A stretch of DNA of 64,000 nucleotides. Source: Limnohabitans sp. 2KL-1 (GTDB taxonomy: Bacteria; Pseudomonadota; Gammaproteobacteria; Burkholderiales; Burkholderiaceae_C). The stretch lies in contig NZ_NESL01000006.1 of NCBI RefSeq assembly GCF_003063435.1, forward strand, positions 1 through 64,000, in the 5' to 3' direction. The notes under the pieces were generated by a model. It worked only from the letters and a program-made list of their open reading frames with translations, did no database searches and was not told the DNA's origin. Shown in pieces: positions 17,295 through 25,936 of the stretch. Made by a program: the position numbers and the translations under genes. The stretch's first letter is position 1; each line of letters opens with the position of its first letter.

Positions 17295-17954
17295 ATGGCA
17301 AATATATTGGTGGTTGACGATGAGCTGGGCATTCGCGACCTGCTCTCAGAAATCCTCTTTGACGAGGGGCACCAGGTCGAACTTGCCGAAAATGCAGCCC
17401 AAGCCAGACAAGCGCGGCAAAACATGCGCCCGGATCTGGTCCTGCTGGACATCTGGATGCCCGACACGGATGGCGTCAGTCTGTTGAAGGAGTGGGCGGC
17501 TTCCGGACTGTTGAACATGCCTGTCATCATGATGAGTGGGCACGCCACCATCGATACTGCTGTGGATGCGGTCAAGATTGGTGCTCAAGCATTTCTGGAA
17601 AAACCCATCACCTTGCAAAAATTGCTCAAGGCGGTAGAACAAGGCTTGGCACGCGACCAAGTCAAGCAAGCGGTGTTGGCTGCAGCACCCCTGGCACCAT
17701 CGAATTTTTTGTCCATGTCTTCGCTCCTGGCAGAGTCGAGCATGGCACCAGAAGTACAGCAAAGTTTTGAATTGGATCGCCCTTTGCGTGAAGCGCGGGA
17801 TGCTTTTGAAAAAGCTTATTTTGAATTTCACTTGGCACACGAAGGTGGATCCATGACGCGGGTCGCTGAAAAAACAGGTCTTGAGCGCACACATCTTTAT
17901 AGAAAACTCAAACAACTGGGTGTTGACTTGTCACGAAGCAAGCGTCTTGGTTGA
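17295..17954 (+). CDS. Short NtrX-like response regulator (no AAA+ domain)
   Basis: 219 residues from the ATG before ANILVVDDE. A receiver domain fills residues 3-118: acidic pair Asp8/Asp9, phosphoacceptor Asp52 in LLDIWMPDTDG, and Lys in FLEKPI. A C-terminal Fis-type helix-turn-helix follows (TRVAEKTGLERTHLYRKLKQLG). The sigma-54 AAA+ domain of classical NtrX, about 240 residues, is absent, so it cannot drive sigma-54 promoters in the usual way. It pairs with NtrY directly upstream. Confidence 0.88.
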   Translation: MANILVVDDELGIRDLLSEILFDEGHQVELAENAAQARQARQNMRPDLVLLDIWMPDTDGVSLLKEWAASGLLNMPVIMMSGHATIDTAVDAVKIGAQAFLEKPITLQKLLKAVEQGLARDQVKQAVLAAAPLAPSNFLSMSSLLAESSMAPEVQQSFELDRPLREARDAFEKAYFEFHLAHEGGSMTRVAEKTGLERTHLYRKLKQLGVDLSRSKRLG

Positions 17955-17993
17955 ATTGCGTTGACGCATGGCAGACGTGGCTTTTTCCTCTGC

Positions 17994-17999
17994 TATAAT
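17994..17999 (+). promoter_or_regulatory. Minus-10 box of the tRNA-Phe promoter
   Basis: A consensus TATAAT lies 9 bp before the tRNA-Phe gene. The bases at the expected minus-35 position are poor. TTGACG at 17961-17966 is 27 bp away, too far for a sigma-70 spacer. Confidence 0.6.
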
Positions 18000-18008
18000 T
18001 CAAGCTTA

Positions 18009-18084
18009 GGCCCGGTAGCTCAGTTGGTAGAGCAGCGGATTGAAAATCCGCGTGTCGATGGTTCGATTCCGTCCCAGGCCACCA
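18009..18084 (+). tRNA. tRNA-Phe (anticodon GAA)
   Basis: 76 nt with encoded CCA; anticodon GAA at 18042-18044. The acceptor stem GGCCCGG pairs with CCAGGCC at six of seven positions and has a C5-A68 mismatch. The other stems pair normally, with one T-G pair in the T-stem. First of a four-tRNA cluster. Confidence 0.96.
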
Positions 18085-18088
18085 AATC

Positions 18089-18125
18089 AACGTCGTAGAA
18101 ATTCAAGCTTCTACGACGTTTTCTT
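18089..18125 (+). terminator. Rho-independent terminator after tRNA-Phe
   Basis: A perfect 12-bp stem (AACGTCGTAGAA with TTCTACGACGTT) with an 8-nt loop runs into TTCTTTT. It suggests tRNA-Phe is partly or wholly terminated before tRNA-Asn. Confidence 0.8.
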
Positions 18126-18141
18126 TTCGATAAAACCCTTT

Positions 18142-18217
18142 TCCTCGATAGCTCAGTCGGTAGAGCGCCGGACTGTTAATCCGTAGGTCCCTGGTTCGAG
18201 CCCAGGTCGAGGAGCCA
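18142..18217 (+). tRNA. tRNA-Asn (anticodon GTT)
   Basis: 76 nt with CCA end. The acceptor stem TCCTCGA/TCGAGGA is perfect, discriminator G, anticodon GTT at 18175-18177. Second tRNA of the cluster. Confidence 0.97.
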
Positions 18218-18242
18218 TCTGGGGTGGTGTCGAAAAAAGCAC

Positions 18243-18319
18243 GGAGTGGTAGTTCAGTTGGTTAGAATACCGGCCTGTCACGCCGGGGGTCGCGGGTTCG
18301 AGTCCCGTCCACTCCGCCA
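18243..18319 (+). tRNA. tRNA-Asp (anticodon GTC)
   Basis: 77 nt with CCA end. Acceptor GGAGTGG pairs with CCACTCC, discriminator G, anticodon GTC at 18277-18279. Third tRNA of the cluster. Confidence 0.97.
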
Positions 18320-18330
18320 AAGTGATATCT

Positions 18331-18406
18331 GCGGGAATAGCTCAGTTGGTAGAGCGCAACCTTGCCAAGGTTGAGGTCGCGAGTTCGAGCCTCGTTTCCC
18401 GCTCCA
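18331..18406 (+). tRNA. tRNA-Gly (anticodon GCC)
   Basis: 76 nt with CCA end. Acceptor GCGGGAA pairs with TTCCCGC, anticodon GCC at 18364-18366. Last of the cluster; 11 bp separate it from tRNA-Asp, so the two probably share a transcript. Confidence 0.97.
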
Positions 18407-18628
18407 GATGCCGCATGCATCTGGTGATGCAAGCCTCAGTGGAACTGAACAAGCAAGGCTTTTTCGTTGCCGAGGTGCTCAAAGTGCTGCGCCCGCCAAC
18501 CATCTGCTGGCGGGATGCCCAGCAGGTCGTTTCAAACATGCGTACACACCTGAGCTGCTTCGCGTCATTTTCCCGGCATGATTTGCCCTCAAAATCCGCT
18601 TCTGTACGATGAAGATGGAGTTCGTTGA

Positions 18629-19618
18629 ATGACCCCCACAGATTTTTCTCGCCGCCAATGGGTGGCCTCTGCTGTGACCAGCAGTTTGCTTTGGCACGTT
18701 GGAGCTCGGGCCAGTGCATACCCTGAGCGAACAGTGCGAATCGTTGTGCCTTTTGCAGCGGGTGCAGGCACGGATGCGATGGGGCGTTTGTTGGCTCAGA
18801 AACTCTCGGACTTGCTCGGCGCCAGCGTGGTGGTCGAAAACAGGACGGGCGCATCGGGAGCCATTGGCACACAGCATGTGGCCCAGAGTGTGCCGGATGG
18901 TTACACACTCTTGCTGGTGGCGGCTCCATTTACGACAGTGTCTGCTGTTTTGCCGAGTGCAGGCTATGACCCCGTGACCAGTTTTACGCCGATCAGCATG
19001 GTGGCACAAGGACCGTTGATGTGGGCATGCAACAAAGATTTGCCGGTTCAAACCTTGGCTGAATTGGTGGCCTATGCCAAAGCGCGTCCGGGGCAACTCA
19101 ACTATGGTTCAGCGGGAGCTGGCGGTATCAACCATTTGGTTTTGGAGCAATTGAAAGCGCGCACGGGGGTGTCGATTGTGCACATTCCGTATCGGGGCAT
19201 AGCACCTGCTACGCTGGACATGATTGGGGGACAAATTCACCTGATCACGGGCACCATTCCGGCTTTGGCGCCGTTTGTGCGTGATGGTCGAATCAAGCCC
19301 TTGGCGGTAACGACGTCGCAGAGACACCAGGCATTGCCACAGGTTCCTGGGCTGCTGGAGTTGGGTTTGGCGGATCTGGTCGCTTTGAATTACTTCGGCT
19401 TGGTCGCACCCAAGAGTACGCCACTCGATGTGACGGAGCGGCTGGCTCAAGCGATTGGCCGTATCTCGGCCATGCCCGATGTGCAGGCGCGCTTCAGGGT
19501 GGATGCGCTTGAGGTCGCGCCATTGGGGTCGTCTTACCTTGAGCGATTCATACGCACTGACCTGGATGCCTGGAAAAAAGTGGTGCAGCAGCAAGGCATC
19601 AAAATCGATCAGCTCTGA
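18629..19618 (+). CDS. Bug/TctC-type periplasmic solute-binding protein
   Basis: 329 residues. A signal peptide (RRQWVASAV, hydrophobic stretch, ARASA) is followed by YPERTVRIVVPFAAGAGTDA, the start of mature Bug proteins. Family landmarks include VVENRTGASGAIG, LNYGSAGAGGINHL and IPYRGIAPAT. Bug proteins capture carboxylates or aromatic acids for tripartite tricarboxylate transporters. No tctA/tctB membrane genes are nearby, so this is one of the orphan binding proteins common in Burkholderiales. The ligand is unknown. The twin arginine could allow Tat export. Confidence 0.9.
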   Translation: MTPTDFSRRQWVASAVTSSLLWHVGARASAYPERTVRIVVPFAAGAGTDAMGRLLAQKLSDLLGASVVVENRTGASGAIGTQHVAQSVPDGYTLLLVAAPFTTVSAVLPSAGYDPVTSFTPISMVAQGPLMWACNKDLPVQTLAELVAYAKARPGQLNYGSAGAGGINHLVLEQLKARTGVSIVHIPYRGIAPATLDMIGGQIHLITGTIPALAPFVRDGRIKPLAVTTSQRHQALPQVPGLLELGLADLVALNYFGLVAPKSTPLDVTERLAQAIGRISAMPDVQARFRVDALEVAPLGSSYLERFIRTDLDAWKKVVQQQGIKIDQL

Positions 19619-19701
19619 GCGCCTGCATGACCGGGCTGGCAACAAGCGTTTTCAACGAAGCCAGAGCTGTTCTGGATAGACATCAAGGGCGTCCGCGAGA
19701 C

Positions 19702-20625
19702 TCATGCGTCAAAAAGCATGTTGTTTTGCATTTGCACAGCACCACTGCGTGCCAGTTCGTCCAGCATCATGTCCAGCCATGCATTCAGGCTATGACCTTG
19801 TCCAAAACGCTGGTGAAGTTCTTTCATGTAGGGAACGCTCAAGGCCCATTCGTTGAATTCGACTTTCGAAATTTGGCCCCATTCAAGTAATTTGAACTTG
19901 ATCAAGACCTTGGTGCCATAGCGGGCATGCCGCTCGGGCTGTCTGGCAAAACCTTCCAGCTTTTGGCGGGCCAGCGCCAATGCAGGCGCGACCTCGGTGA
20001 ACACCGCGCCATGCCCGGGGATGATGGTGGCCGGGTTCAGTCGCTCGATCAGGTCCAGCGTTTGCCCCACTTCATCAAAGGCTGCCACACCGGCCAGTTC
20101 GGGAAACACCACGCCAAAACCGTTTTGCCACAAGGCGTCGGCTGACATGAGCAGGCGGTGCGCCGGGGCAAACAAAATCACCGAATGGGGGTCATGGCCC
20201 GGGGCTGCATGCACTTCCCAGTCCATGTCTGCCCAGTGGTGCGTGCAGCCCGGTTGCAGCAGTCCGGTGAAGCGAAAGGGGGGGCAATTTTGGCCGGTGG
20301 GCTGATAACTCAAGGCGTCTTCGTTCCAGCCCTGTACGGCATCTGCCAGACCTGGAGGAATCCAGGTGGACAGGGCGGGGTAATGCGCCTGCAGCGCCTG
20401 GTTGCCACCGCAGTGGTCGCTGTGCAGGTGCGTGTTGACCAGCTGGTCGAGGGGATGTCCCTGCAAAGCTTGCGTGACCAGGGCGAGGGTTTGCTCCTGA
20501 TGGGTCACATACCCGCTGTCGACCAGGGTGGCGCTGTGTGCGTCCTGCAGCAAGATGTTGTTGGCCGACAGCCAACCACGTTCGAACACGGTGACGCCGG
20601 GCGGCAAAAGGCGGGTATGGGTCAT
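19702..20625 (-). CDS. Metallo-beta-lactamase-fold hydrolase
   Basis: 307 residues on the minus strand. The metal motif THLHSDHCGGN lies near residue 87, with further ligands in APGHDPHS, SADALWQNG and PGHGAVF. The fold suits thioester or ester hydrolysis, of the glyoxalase II or acyl-homoserine-lactonase type; the substrate is unknown. It starts 3 bp after the fadD stop, so the two form an operon and it may act on an acyl-CoA product. The first residues are MTHTRLLPPGVTVFERGW. Confidence 0.82.
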   Translation of the reverse strand: MTHTRLLPPGVTVFERGWLSANNILLQDAHSATLVDSGYVTHQEQTLALVTQALQGHPLDQLVNTHLHSDHCGGNQALQAHYPALSTWIPPGLADAVQGWNEDALSYQPTGQNCPPFRFTGLLQPGCTHHWADMDWEVHAAPGHDPHSVILFAPAHRLLMSADALWQNGFGVVFPELAGVAAFDEVGQTLDLIERLNPATIIPGHGAVFTEVAPALALARQKLEGFARQPERHARYGTKVLIKFKLLEWGQISKVEFNEWALSVPYMKELHQRFGQGHSLNAWLDMMLDELARSGAVQMQNNMLFDA

Positions 20626-20628
20626 GTT

Positions 20629-22314
20629 TTATTTCTGGCTGCGCAGGTCACGCCGCAAGATCTTGCCCACGTTGGACTTGGGCAGCTCGTCCCTGAATTC
20701 GATGTATTTGGGGCGCTTGTAACCCGTCAGGTTGTCATGGCAGAAACGGGCCACGACCTCTTCGGTGAGCAGAGGGTCGTTGCGCACCACAAACACCTTG
20801 ATGGCCTCGCCCTGCATTGCGTCCGGAATGCCGATGACCGCACATTCCACCACTCCCGGGCAGGTCGAGATGAGATTTTCCAGTTCGCTCGGGAAGACGT
20901 TGAAACCGCTGACGATGATCATGTCCTTTTTACGGTCCACGATGCGTGTGAAGCCCTGTTCGTCCATGATGCCAATGTCGCCCGTGCGCATGAAACCATC
21001 GGCGGTGAAAGTTTTGGCGTTTTCCTCAGGCTGGTTGAAATAACCGGGCATCACGTTGGGGCCGCGGATGCAAATCTCGCCCGATGTGCCCAGTGGCTGG
21101 CTGTGCCCCGCATCGTCTTTGATGGCGATGTCGATGCTGGGCAGTGGCAGGCCAATGTTGCCGCTGAACACGGTCTGGGTGACCGGGTTGTTGGTGCCGA
21201 TCGCACAGGTCTCGCTCATGCCCCAGCCTTCAATCATGGCGCTGCCTGTGGCCGCTTGCCAGCTGCGGGCCGTGCCTTCCGATGCGGCCATGCCGCCCGC
21301 TTGAGTCAGCTTGAGCGAAGAAAAATCAATGGCCTTGAACATCGGGTGCTGCATCAGGGCGTTGAACAGGGTGTTCACACCGGGCAACACATGAAAGGGA
21401 CGCTGCTTGAGCACTTCGATGAATTTGGCGAAGTCGCGTGGGTTGGGCACCAAAGTCAGAAAGGAACCCTGTCGCATCGCCAGCAGGCACAGTGTCAGTG
21501 CAAAGATGTGGTAAAGCGGCAAAGCCGCCACGTTGTTGACTTTGCGCAGGTCAGGGATGTCGGTCAGCGCGGGCGAAAACCAAGCCTCGGCTTGCAAGAT
21601 AGCGGCGACAACGTTGCGGTGGGTCAACACAGCGCCCTTGGACAGACCGGTCGTGCCGCCGGTGTACTGAAGGAATGCGGTGTCATCCAGTGATTGCGGC
21701 GTCGGACGCAGGGTCAGGTTGCGGCCCTGTGAAAGGGCTTGTTTGAAGGTCGTGACCGTGCGTCCGCCATCCAGCGGCAACTCGAATTCAGGCACCATTT
21801 TGGCCAGGTGACGCACGGCAAAGGTCATCCAGCGGCCATACCAGGGGCCCAGCAAGTCACCGATCGACGCCAGCACCACATGCTGCACGCCCGTCTGTGC
21901 GATCACGTCCTGCAAGGTGGCCGCAAAATTTTCCAGGATGACGATGGCGCTGGCGCCCGAATCCTTGAGCTGATGTGCCAGCTCGCGGGCGGTGTACAGC
22001 GGGTTCACGTTCACGCAGGTGTACCCGGCACGTAAAACAGCGGCCATGGTCACGGCAAACTGGGGCAGGTTGGGCAGCATGATGGCCACCCGGCTGCCCG
22101 GGGCCAGGCCCTGGCTTTGCAGCCAGGCACCCAGGGCGGTGGACAGCTGGTCCAATTCCTTGTAACTCATCCAGCGGTTCATGCAGACCGAGAACGGGCT
22201 GTCACCATGTTGACGAAAAGCCGTCTCCAGCAAATCGGTCAGGCTTTTGTATTGCTCGGTGTCGATGTCGTGGGGTACGCCGGGGGGGTAATTTTTTAGC
22301 CAGATACGTTCCAT
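20629..22314 (-). CDS. fadD: Long-chain fatty acid-CoA ligase
   Basis: 561 residues from the ATG at 22314, which has GGAGAGAAG just upstream; a longer frame to 22413 lacks such a site. The AMP-binding signature YTGGTTGLSKGAVLTHRN, the EGWGMSETCA motif and the C-terminal TGYKRPKYIEF...PKSNVGKILRRDL identify the acyl-CoA synthetase family. It activates fatty acids to acyl-CoA with ATP for beta-oxidation or lipid synthesis. The downstream hydrolase is cotranscribed. Confidence 0.92.
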   Translation of the reverse strand: MERIWLKNYPPGVPHDIDTEQYKSLTDLLETAFRQHGDSPFSVCMNRWMSYKELDQLSTALGAWLQSQGLAPGSRVAIMLPNLPQFAVTMAAVLRAGYTCVNVNPLYTARELAHQLKDSGASAIVILENFAATLQDVIAQTGVQHVVLASIGDLLGPWYGRWMTFAVRHLAKMVPEFELPLDGGRTVTTFKQALSQGRNLTLRPTPQSLDDTAFLQYTGGTTGLSKGAVLTHRNVVAAILQAEAWFSPALTDIPDLRKVNNVAALPLYHIFALTLCLLAMRQGSFLTLVPNPRDFAKFIEVLKQRPFHVLPGVNTLFNALMQHPMFKAIDFSSLKLTQAGGMAASEGTARSWQAATGSAMIEGWGMSETCAIGTNNPVTQTVFSGNIGLPLPSIDIAIKDDAGHSQPLGTSGEICIRGPNVMPGYFNQPEENAKTFTADGFMRTGDIGIMDEQGFTRIVDRKKDMIIVSGFNVFPSELENLISTCPGVVECAVIGIPDAMQGEAIKVFVVRNDPLLTEEVVARFCHDNLTGYKRPKYIEFRDELPKSNVGKILRRDLRSQK

Positions 22315-22475
22315 GTACTTCTCTCCTACTGAGTAAGCATTGTCACCAGCTCCGGTCTGTGCCGTGATCGGGCAAATCCCATGTGTGTGCGATAGAGGTC
22401 TCACAGGCGACAAATCCGGGGGCTGGTGAGGTCAAGGTAAAGGGTGCAAAATAAGCGTTAACCCTAGGTCTTGAC

Positions 22476-23219
22476 ATGAGCAGCCCCGCCCCACGCCCAC
22501 CTTTTCGTTTGAGCCAGGTTTTGAGCCGTCTGTGGCAGCGATGGGTCAGGCCCGGAGACCCGCCACCCGGCAGCTCACCCAGCAGGCGTCTGAGAGCATT
22601 GCGCTGGGTGCCAATCCGGTCGCTGTCGGCCCGCCACAAGCCACGCATCGAACGGCATCTGCTGGCCCTGGCCCCGCAAGACCGATACCTGCGGTTCGGC
22701 TATGCCGCCACCGACGAGCAGATCGGGCGTTACGTGATGGGGCTGAATTTCGAGCGCGACGAGATTTTCGGCGTGTTCAACCGGCGACTGGAACTGGTGG
22801 CCATGGCGCATCTGGCCTATTCCATCGACCCGCAATGGGCCACCTGCGCCGAGTTTGGCGTGTCGGTGTCGTCCCATCAGCGCGGTAAGGGACTGGGGGC
22901 CCGGTTGTTTGACCATGCGGTCATGCATGCTCGCAACCAAGGCGTGAGCTTGTTGTTCATCCATGCCCTGAGCGAAAACTCGGCCATGCTCAAGATCGCC
23001 CGCCAGGCGGGGGCGGCGGTGCAACGTGACGGCAGCGAAAGCGAGGCCTATCTCACCTTGCCGCAAGCCAATCTGGACAGCCAGTTCAGCGGCTTGATGC
23101 AGGAACAAATGGCCCAGGTGGATTACCAGCTCAAAATGCAGGCCCAGCAATTTCGGGAGTGGTTGGCCACCTTGCAAGAGATTCGGCAAGGTGTGCGTGA
23201 GGCCCGCCACAAATCCTGA
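22476..23219 (+). CDS. GNAT-family N-acetyltransferase
   Basis: 247 residues. The acetyl-CoA loop is SSHQRGKGLGARLFDHA near residue 130, preceded by strands ELVAMAHLAY and EFGVSVSS and followed by FIHALSENSAMLKIARQAG. The first 55 residues are basic and proline-rich, and the C-terminal 45 form a Gln-rich helix outside the GNAT fold. The substrate cannot be told. It is divergent from fadD; the 161-bp gap between them must hold both promoters. Confidence 0.85.
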   Translation: MSSPAPRPPFRLSQVLSRLWQRWVRPGDPPPGSSPSRRLRALRWVPIRSLSARHKPRIERHLLALAPQDRYLRFGYAATDEQIGRYVMGLNFERDEIFGVFNRRLELVAMAHLAYSIDPQWATCAEFGVSVSSHQRGKGLGARLFDHAVMHARNQGVSLLFIHALSENSAMLKIARQAGAAVQRDGSESEAYLTLPQANLDSQFSGLMQEQMAQVDYQLKMQAQQFREWLATLQEIRQGVREARHKS

Positions 23220-23300
23220 GCTCGGCCATGCGCTGGGCTGTCATGTGAATCCGCTATCCTAGAGGCCTTGCAACAACCGCATGTCCTGCACTTTGTGACT

Positions 23301-24188
23301 GTGTCAGACCCTTATCCTGCGCGCCCAGCCGAGCGCGAAGACAAGCGCAGTTTTCTGCAAAAACTCGCTGAATTCATCCATCCCGGACCAGACTCCACCG
23401 ACGAATTGATCGAAACGCTGGCCGAGGCAGAGGACAACCAGATCATCAACGCCGAGAGCCGCCTGATGCTGGAAGGCGTGATCCGCATGGCCGATATGCG
23501 GGCGGGTGATGTCATGGTGGCTGCACCCCGCATGGACTTGCTGAACATTGAGGCCCCGTTTGAGCAATTGCTGCACCAGGTGATCGAGACCGCGCATTCG
23601 CGTTTTCCGGTCTACGAAGGCAAGCGGGAAAACATCATTGGTATTTTGCTGGCCAAAGATCTGCTGAAGTTGCAGCGAGCCCCTGAGCTGAACATTCGGG
23701 CCCTGCTGCGACCTGCCGTGTTTGTCCCTGAAAGCAAGGCCCTGAATGACCTGTTGCGACAGTTCCGTGACAACCGCAACCACCTGGCCATCGTCATCGA
23801 CGAGTTTGGCCGCACCGCAGGTCTGATCACCATCGAAGATGTGTTGGAACAAATCGTGGGCGAGATCGAGGATGAATTCGACATCGCCGATGACGAGGGC
23901 GATATTTTTGGTTTGCCGGATCGCAGTTTCCGCGTCAGCGGTGACACGTCGTTGAATCGTGTCAGCGAAGCCTTTGGGGTGAATTTGCACAAAGCCCGAG
24001 AAGACGCTGAAGGTCCGGACTTCGACACCATTGGAGGACTGATTGCCCACGAAATGGGCCATGTGCCGCGTCGGGGTGAGCAGTACATTTTGGCGGGCCT
24101 GCAGTTTGTGGTCCTGCACACCCGGGCGGGGACCGTGCGCTGGTTCAAGGTTTTTCCTGCGGCCCCTGCACCAGGGAATCCTGGATGA
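23301..24188 (+). CDS. corC: CorC/HlyC-family protein (YbeX-like, CBS domains)
   Basis: 295 residues from GTG at 23301, which gives the family start SDPYPARPAEREDKRSF; an upstream in-frame TTG at 23268 is possible. Two CBS motifs span about residues 65-190 (DVMVAAPRMDLL, then FGRTAGLITIEDVLEQIVGE). A C-terminal CorC_HlyC domain follows (FRVSGDTSLNRVSEAFGV). Members are linked to Mg/Co resistance and ribosome assembly. Its stop overlaps the lnt start (ATGA), the conserved ybeX-lnt pair. Confidence 0.9.
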   Translation: MSDPYPARPAEREDKRSFLQKLAEFIHPGPDSTDELIETLAEAEDNQIINAESRLMLEGVIRMADMRAGDVMVAAPRMDLLNIEAPFEQLLHQVIETAHSRFPVYEGKRENIIGILLAKDLLKLQRAPELNIRALLRPAVFVPESKALNDLLRQFRDNRNHLAIVIDEFGRTAGLITIEDVLEQIVGEIEDEFDIADDEGDIFGLPDRSFRVSGDTSLNRVSEAFGVNLHKAREDAEGPDFDTIGGLIAHEMGHVPRRGEQYILAGLQFVVLHTRAGTVRWFKVFPAAPAPGNPG

Positions 24189-25747
24189 AGTTCGGTCAGC
24201 AGCCTGCGCGCAGGTTTCAAACCCTGTGGCCTGCTTTGGCAGGTGCCTTGCAGGCCATGTCCATCGCCATGCCCGGCAGTGGCCAAGCACAGGGTTGGTT
24301 GCAGGTTCTGAGTCTGGCCATGCTGGCTGCTGGGCTGGCTGGCTTGGCCCGCAATGCTGTGTCTGGCCGCCCAAGCGTCCAGCAGGCCGCTTGGTTGGGC
24401 GGGGTGTTTGCCACGGGCTGGCTGGCGGGCTGTTTTTGGTGGTTGTACGTGTCCATGCACCATGTGGGGGGAATGCCCGCGCTGCTGGCGGCTCTGGCGG
24501 TGCTGGCACTCGCGGCATCATTGGGGCTGTATTACGCTGCTGCAGCGGCCACCTGGCTGGCTTTGGCGCGGGGCCTGACAGCCCATCGGCCCGGCCTGGC
24601 CAGCGCCTTGTTTGCCGCCTTGTGGACCTTGGCCGAGCTCATGCGCGGTCGCTGGCTCACCGGCTTTCCCTGGGGAGCCGGGGGTTACGCACACGTGGAC
24701 GGCATGCTGGCCGCTTGGGCACCCTGGATCGGCGTCTACGGCATGGGTGCCATTGCCGCCTGGCTGGCCATGCGCCTGGCCCTGGCAGGCTGGCGGCTGC
24801 ACGCGCTCAGGCCCTTGGTCGGTGTGGCGCTGGCCTCCTGGGGCCTGCAGGCCTGGGTGCCGACCTTCACGACCTCGGCTGGACTGGCGCAAGTCGAACT
24901 TCTGCAAGCCAACATTTCCCAAACTGACAAGTTCCAAGTGGGCAGTGGCGTGCGAGATGCGCTGCAGTGGTACGACGCCCAATTGCGCAGCACCCGCCAG
25001 CCCTTGGTGGTGGCACCGGAAACCGCGATTCCCCTGCTGCCACACCATTTGCCCGAAGGCTATTGGACCGGTTTGCAGCAGCATTTCGCTCGTTCAAACA
25101 TATCGATGGCTTTGGTCGGGCTGCCCCTGGGCAACCTGGCCGAGGGTTACACCAATTCGGTGGTCGCCCTGGGGCCCGAAGGCAGCGCCCCTTACCGCTA
25201 CAACAAATCGCACTTGGTGCCTTTTGGCGAGTTCATGCCGCCGGGCTTCGTCTGGTTCATCCGCATGATGAACATCCCGCTGGGTGATTTCCGCTCGGGC
25301 GGCTGGCGGCAACCCTCGCTGGTCTGGCAAGGCCAGCGTCTGGCCCCCAACGTCTGCTACGAAGACTTGTTCGGAGAGGAGTTGGCCATCCGTTTCCGGG
25401 ATGCGGAGCAAGCCCCCACCGCCTTGGTCAATGTGAGCAACATCGCGTGGTTTGGCGACACCCTGGCGGTCGACCAGCATCTGAACATCTCGCGCCTGCG
25501 GGCCATGGAACTGGGACGCCCCATGCTGCGCGCCACCAACACGGGGGCTACGGCCATCATTGACCACATGGGCCGCGTCACGCAACAGTTGCCGCGTTTC
25601 ACACGGGGCAGTTTGACCGGCACGTTTGACGGTCGACAGGGTCTGACGCCCTATGCACGCTGGGCTGCCAACTGGGGCTTGTGGCCGCTTTGGTGTTTGT
25701 GCTGTGCGGTGGTGGCGCTGACCCTGTGGCGTCGTCGGGTGCGCTGA
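24185..25747 (+). CDS. lnt: Apolipoprotein N-acyltransferase
   Basis: 520 residues. Several N-terminal membrane helices (about residues 15-220) precede a nitrilase-type catalytic domain and a last helix. The triad is visible as Glu279 (VVAPETAIP), Lys341 (YNKSHLVPFGEF) and Cys391 (NVCYEDLFGE). Lnt adds the third acyl chain to lipoproteins at the outer face of the inner membrane. It overlaps corC by 4 bp. The 189 bp after it, before glyQ, show no clear feature. Confidence 0.95.
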   Translation: MKFGQQPARRFQTLWPALAGALQAMSIAMPGSGQAQGWLQVLSLAMLAAGLAGLARNAVSGRPSVQQAAWLGGVFATGWLAGCFWWLYVSMHHVGGMPALLAALAVLALAASLGLYYAAAAATWLALARGLTAHRPGLASALFAALWTLAELMRGRWLTGFPWGAGGYAHVDGMLAAWAPWIGVYGMGAIAAWLAMRLALAGWRLHALRPLVGVALASWGLQAWVPTFTTSAGLAQVELLQANISQTDKFQVGSGVRDALQWYDAQLRSTRQPLVVAPETAIPLLPHHLPEGYWTGLQQHFARSNISMALVGLPLGNLAEGYTNSVVALGPEGSAPYRYNKSHLVPFGEFMPPGFVWFIRMMNIPLGDFRSGGWRQPSLVWQGQRLAPNVCYEDLFGEELAIRFRDAEQAPTALVNVSNIAWFGDTLAVDQHLNISRLRAMELGRPMLRATNTGATAIIDHMGRVTQQLPRFTRGSLTGTFDGRQGLTPYARWAANWGLWPLWCLCCAVVALTLWRRRVR

Positions 25748-25936
25748 CCCGGCACAGGGGCGGTCGCTGCAAATTCGCCAGCTTGGACAGGATTGGGGCA
25801 TCCTCTGCCCTCGGGGCGAAGTCGGCCACTTCACGCCAGACTGGCTGAACAGCAAAGACCGTAAAATCGAGGGTTCGCGCCAGTGCATGGTGCCCACTCA
25901 ACCTATAAGCCAGCTTGCTGCTGGCCGCCTGAGTCC

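Noticed and set aside
17961..17966. TTGACG as minus-35 box of the tRNA-Phe promoter
   Set aside because: It is 27 bp from TATAAT, far beyond the usual 16-18 bp.
18407..18628. Possible small gene after the tRNA cluster
   Set aside because: The only open frame runs out of the tRNA-Gly gene, has no start context and resembles nothing.
20158..21693. 511-residue + strand frame opposite the hydrolase and fadD genes
   Set aside because: Both minus-strand genes have clear enzyme motifs; the + frame has none.
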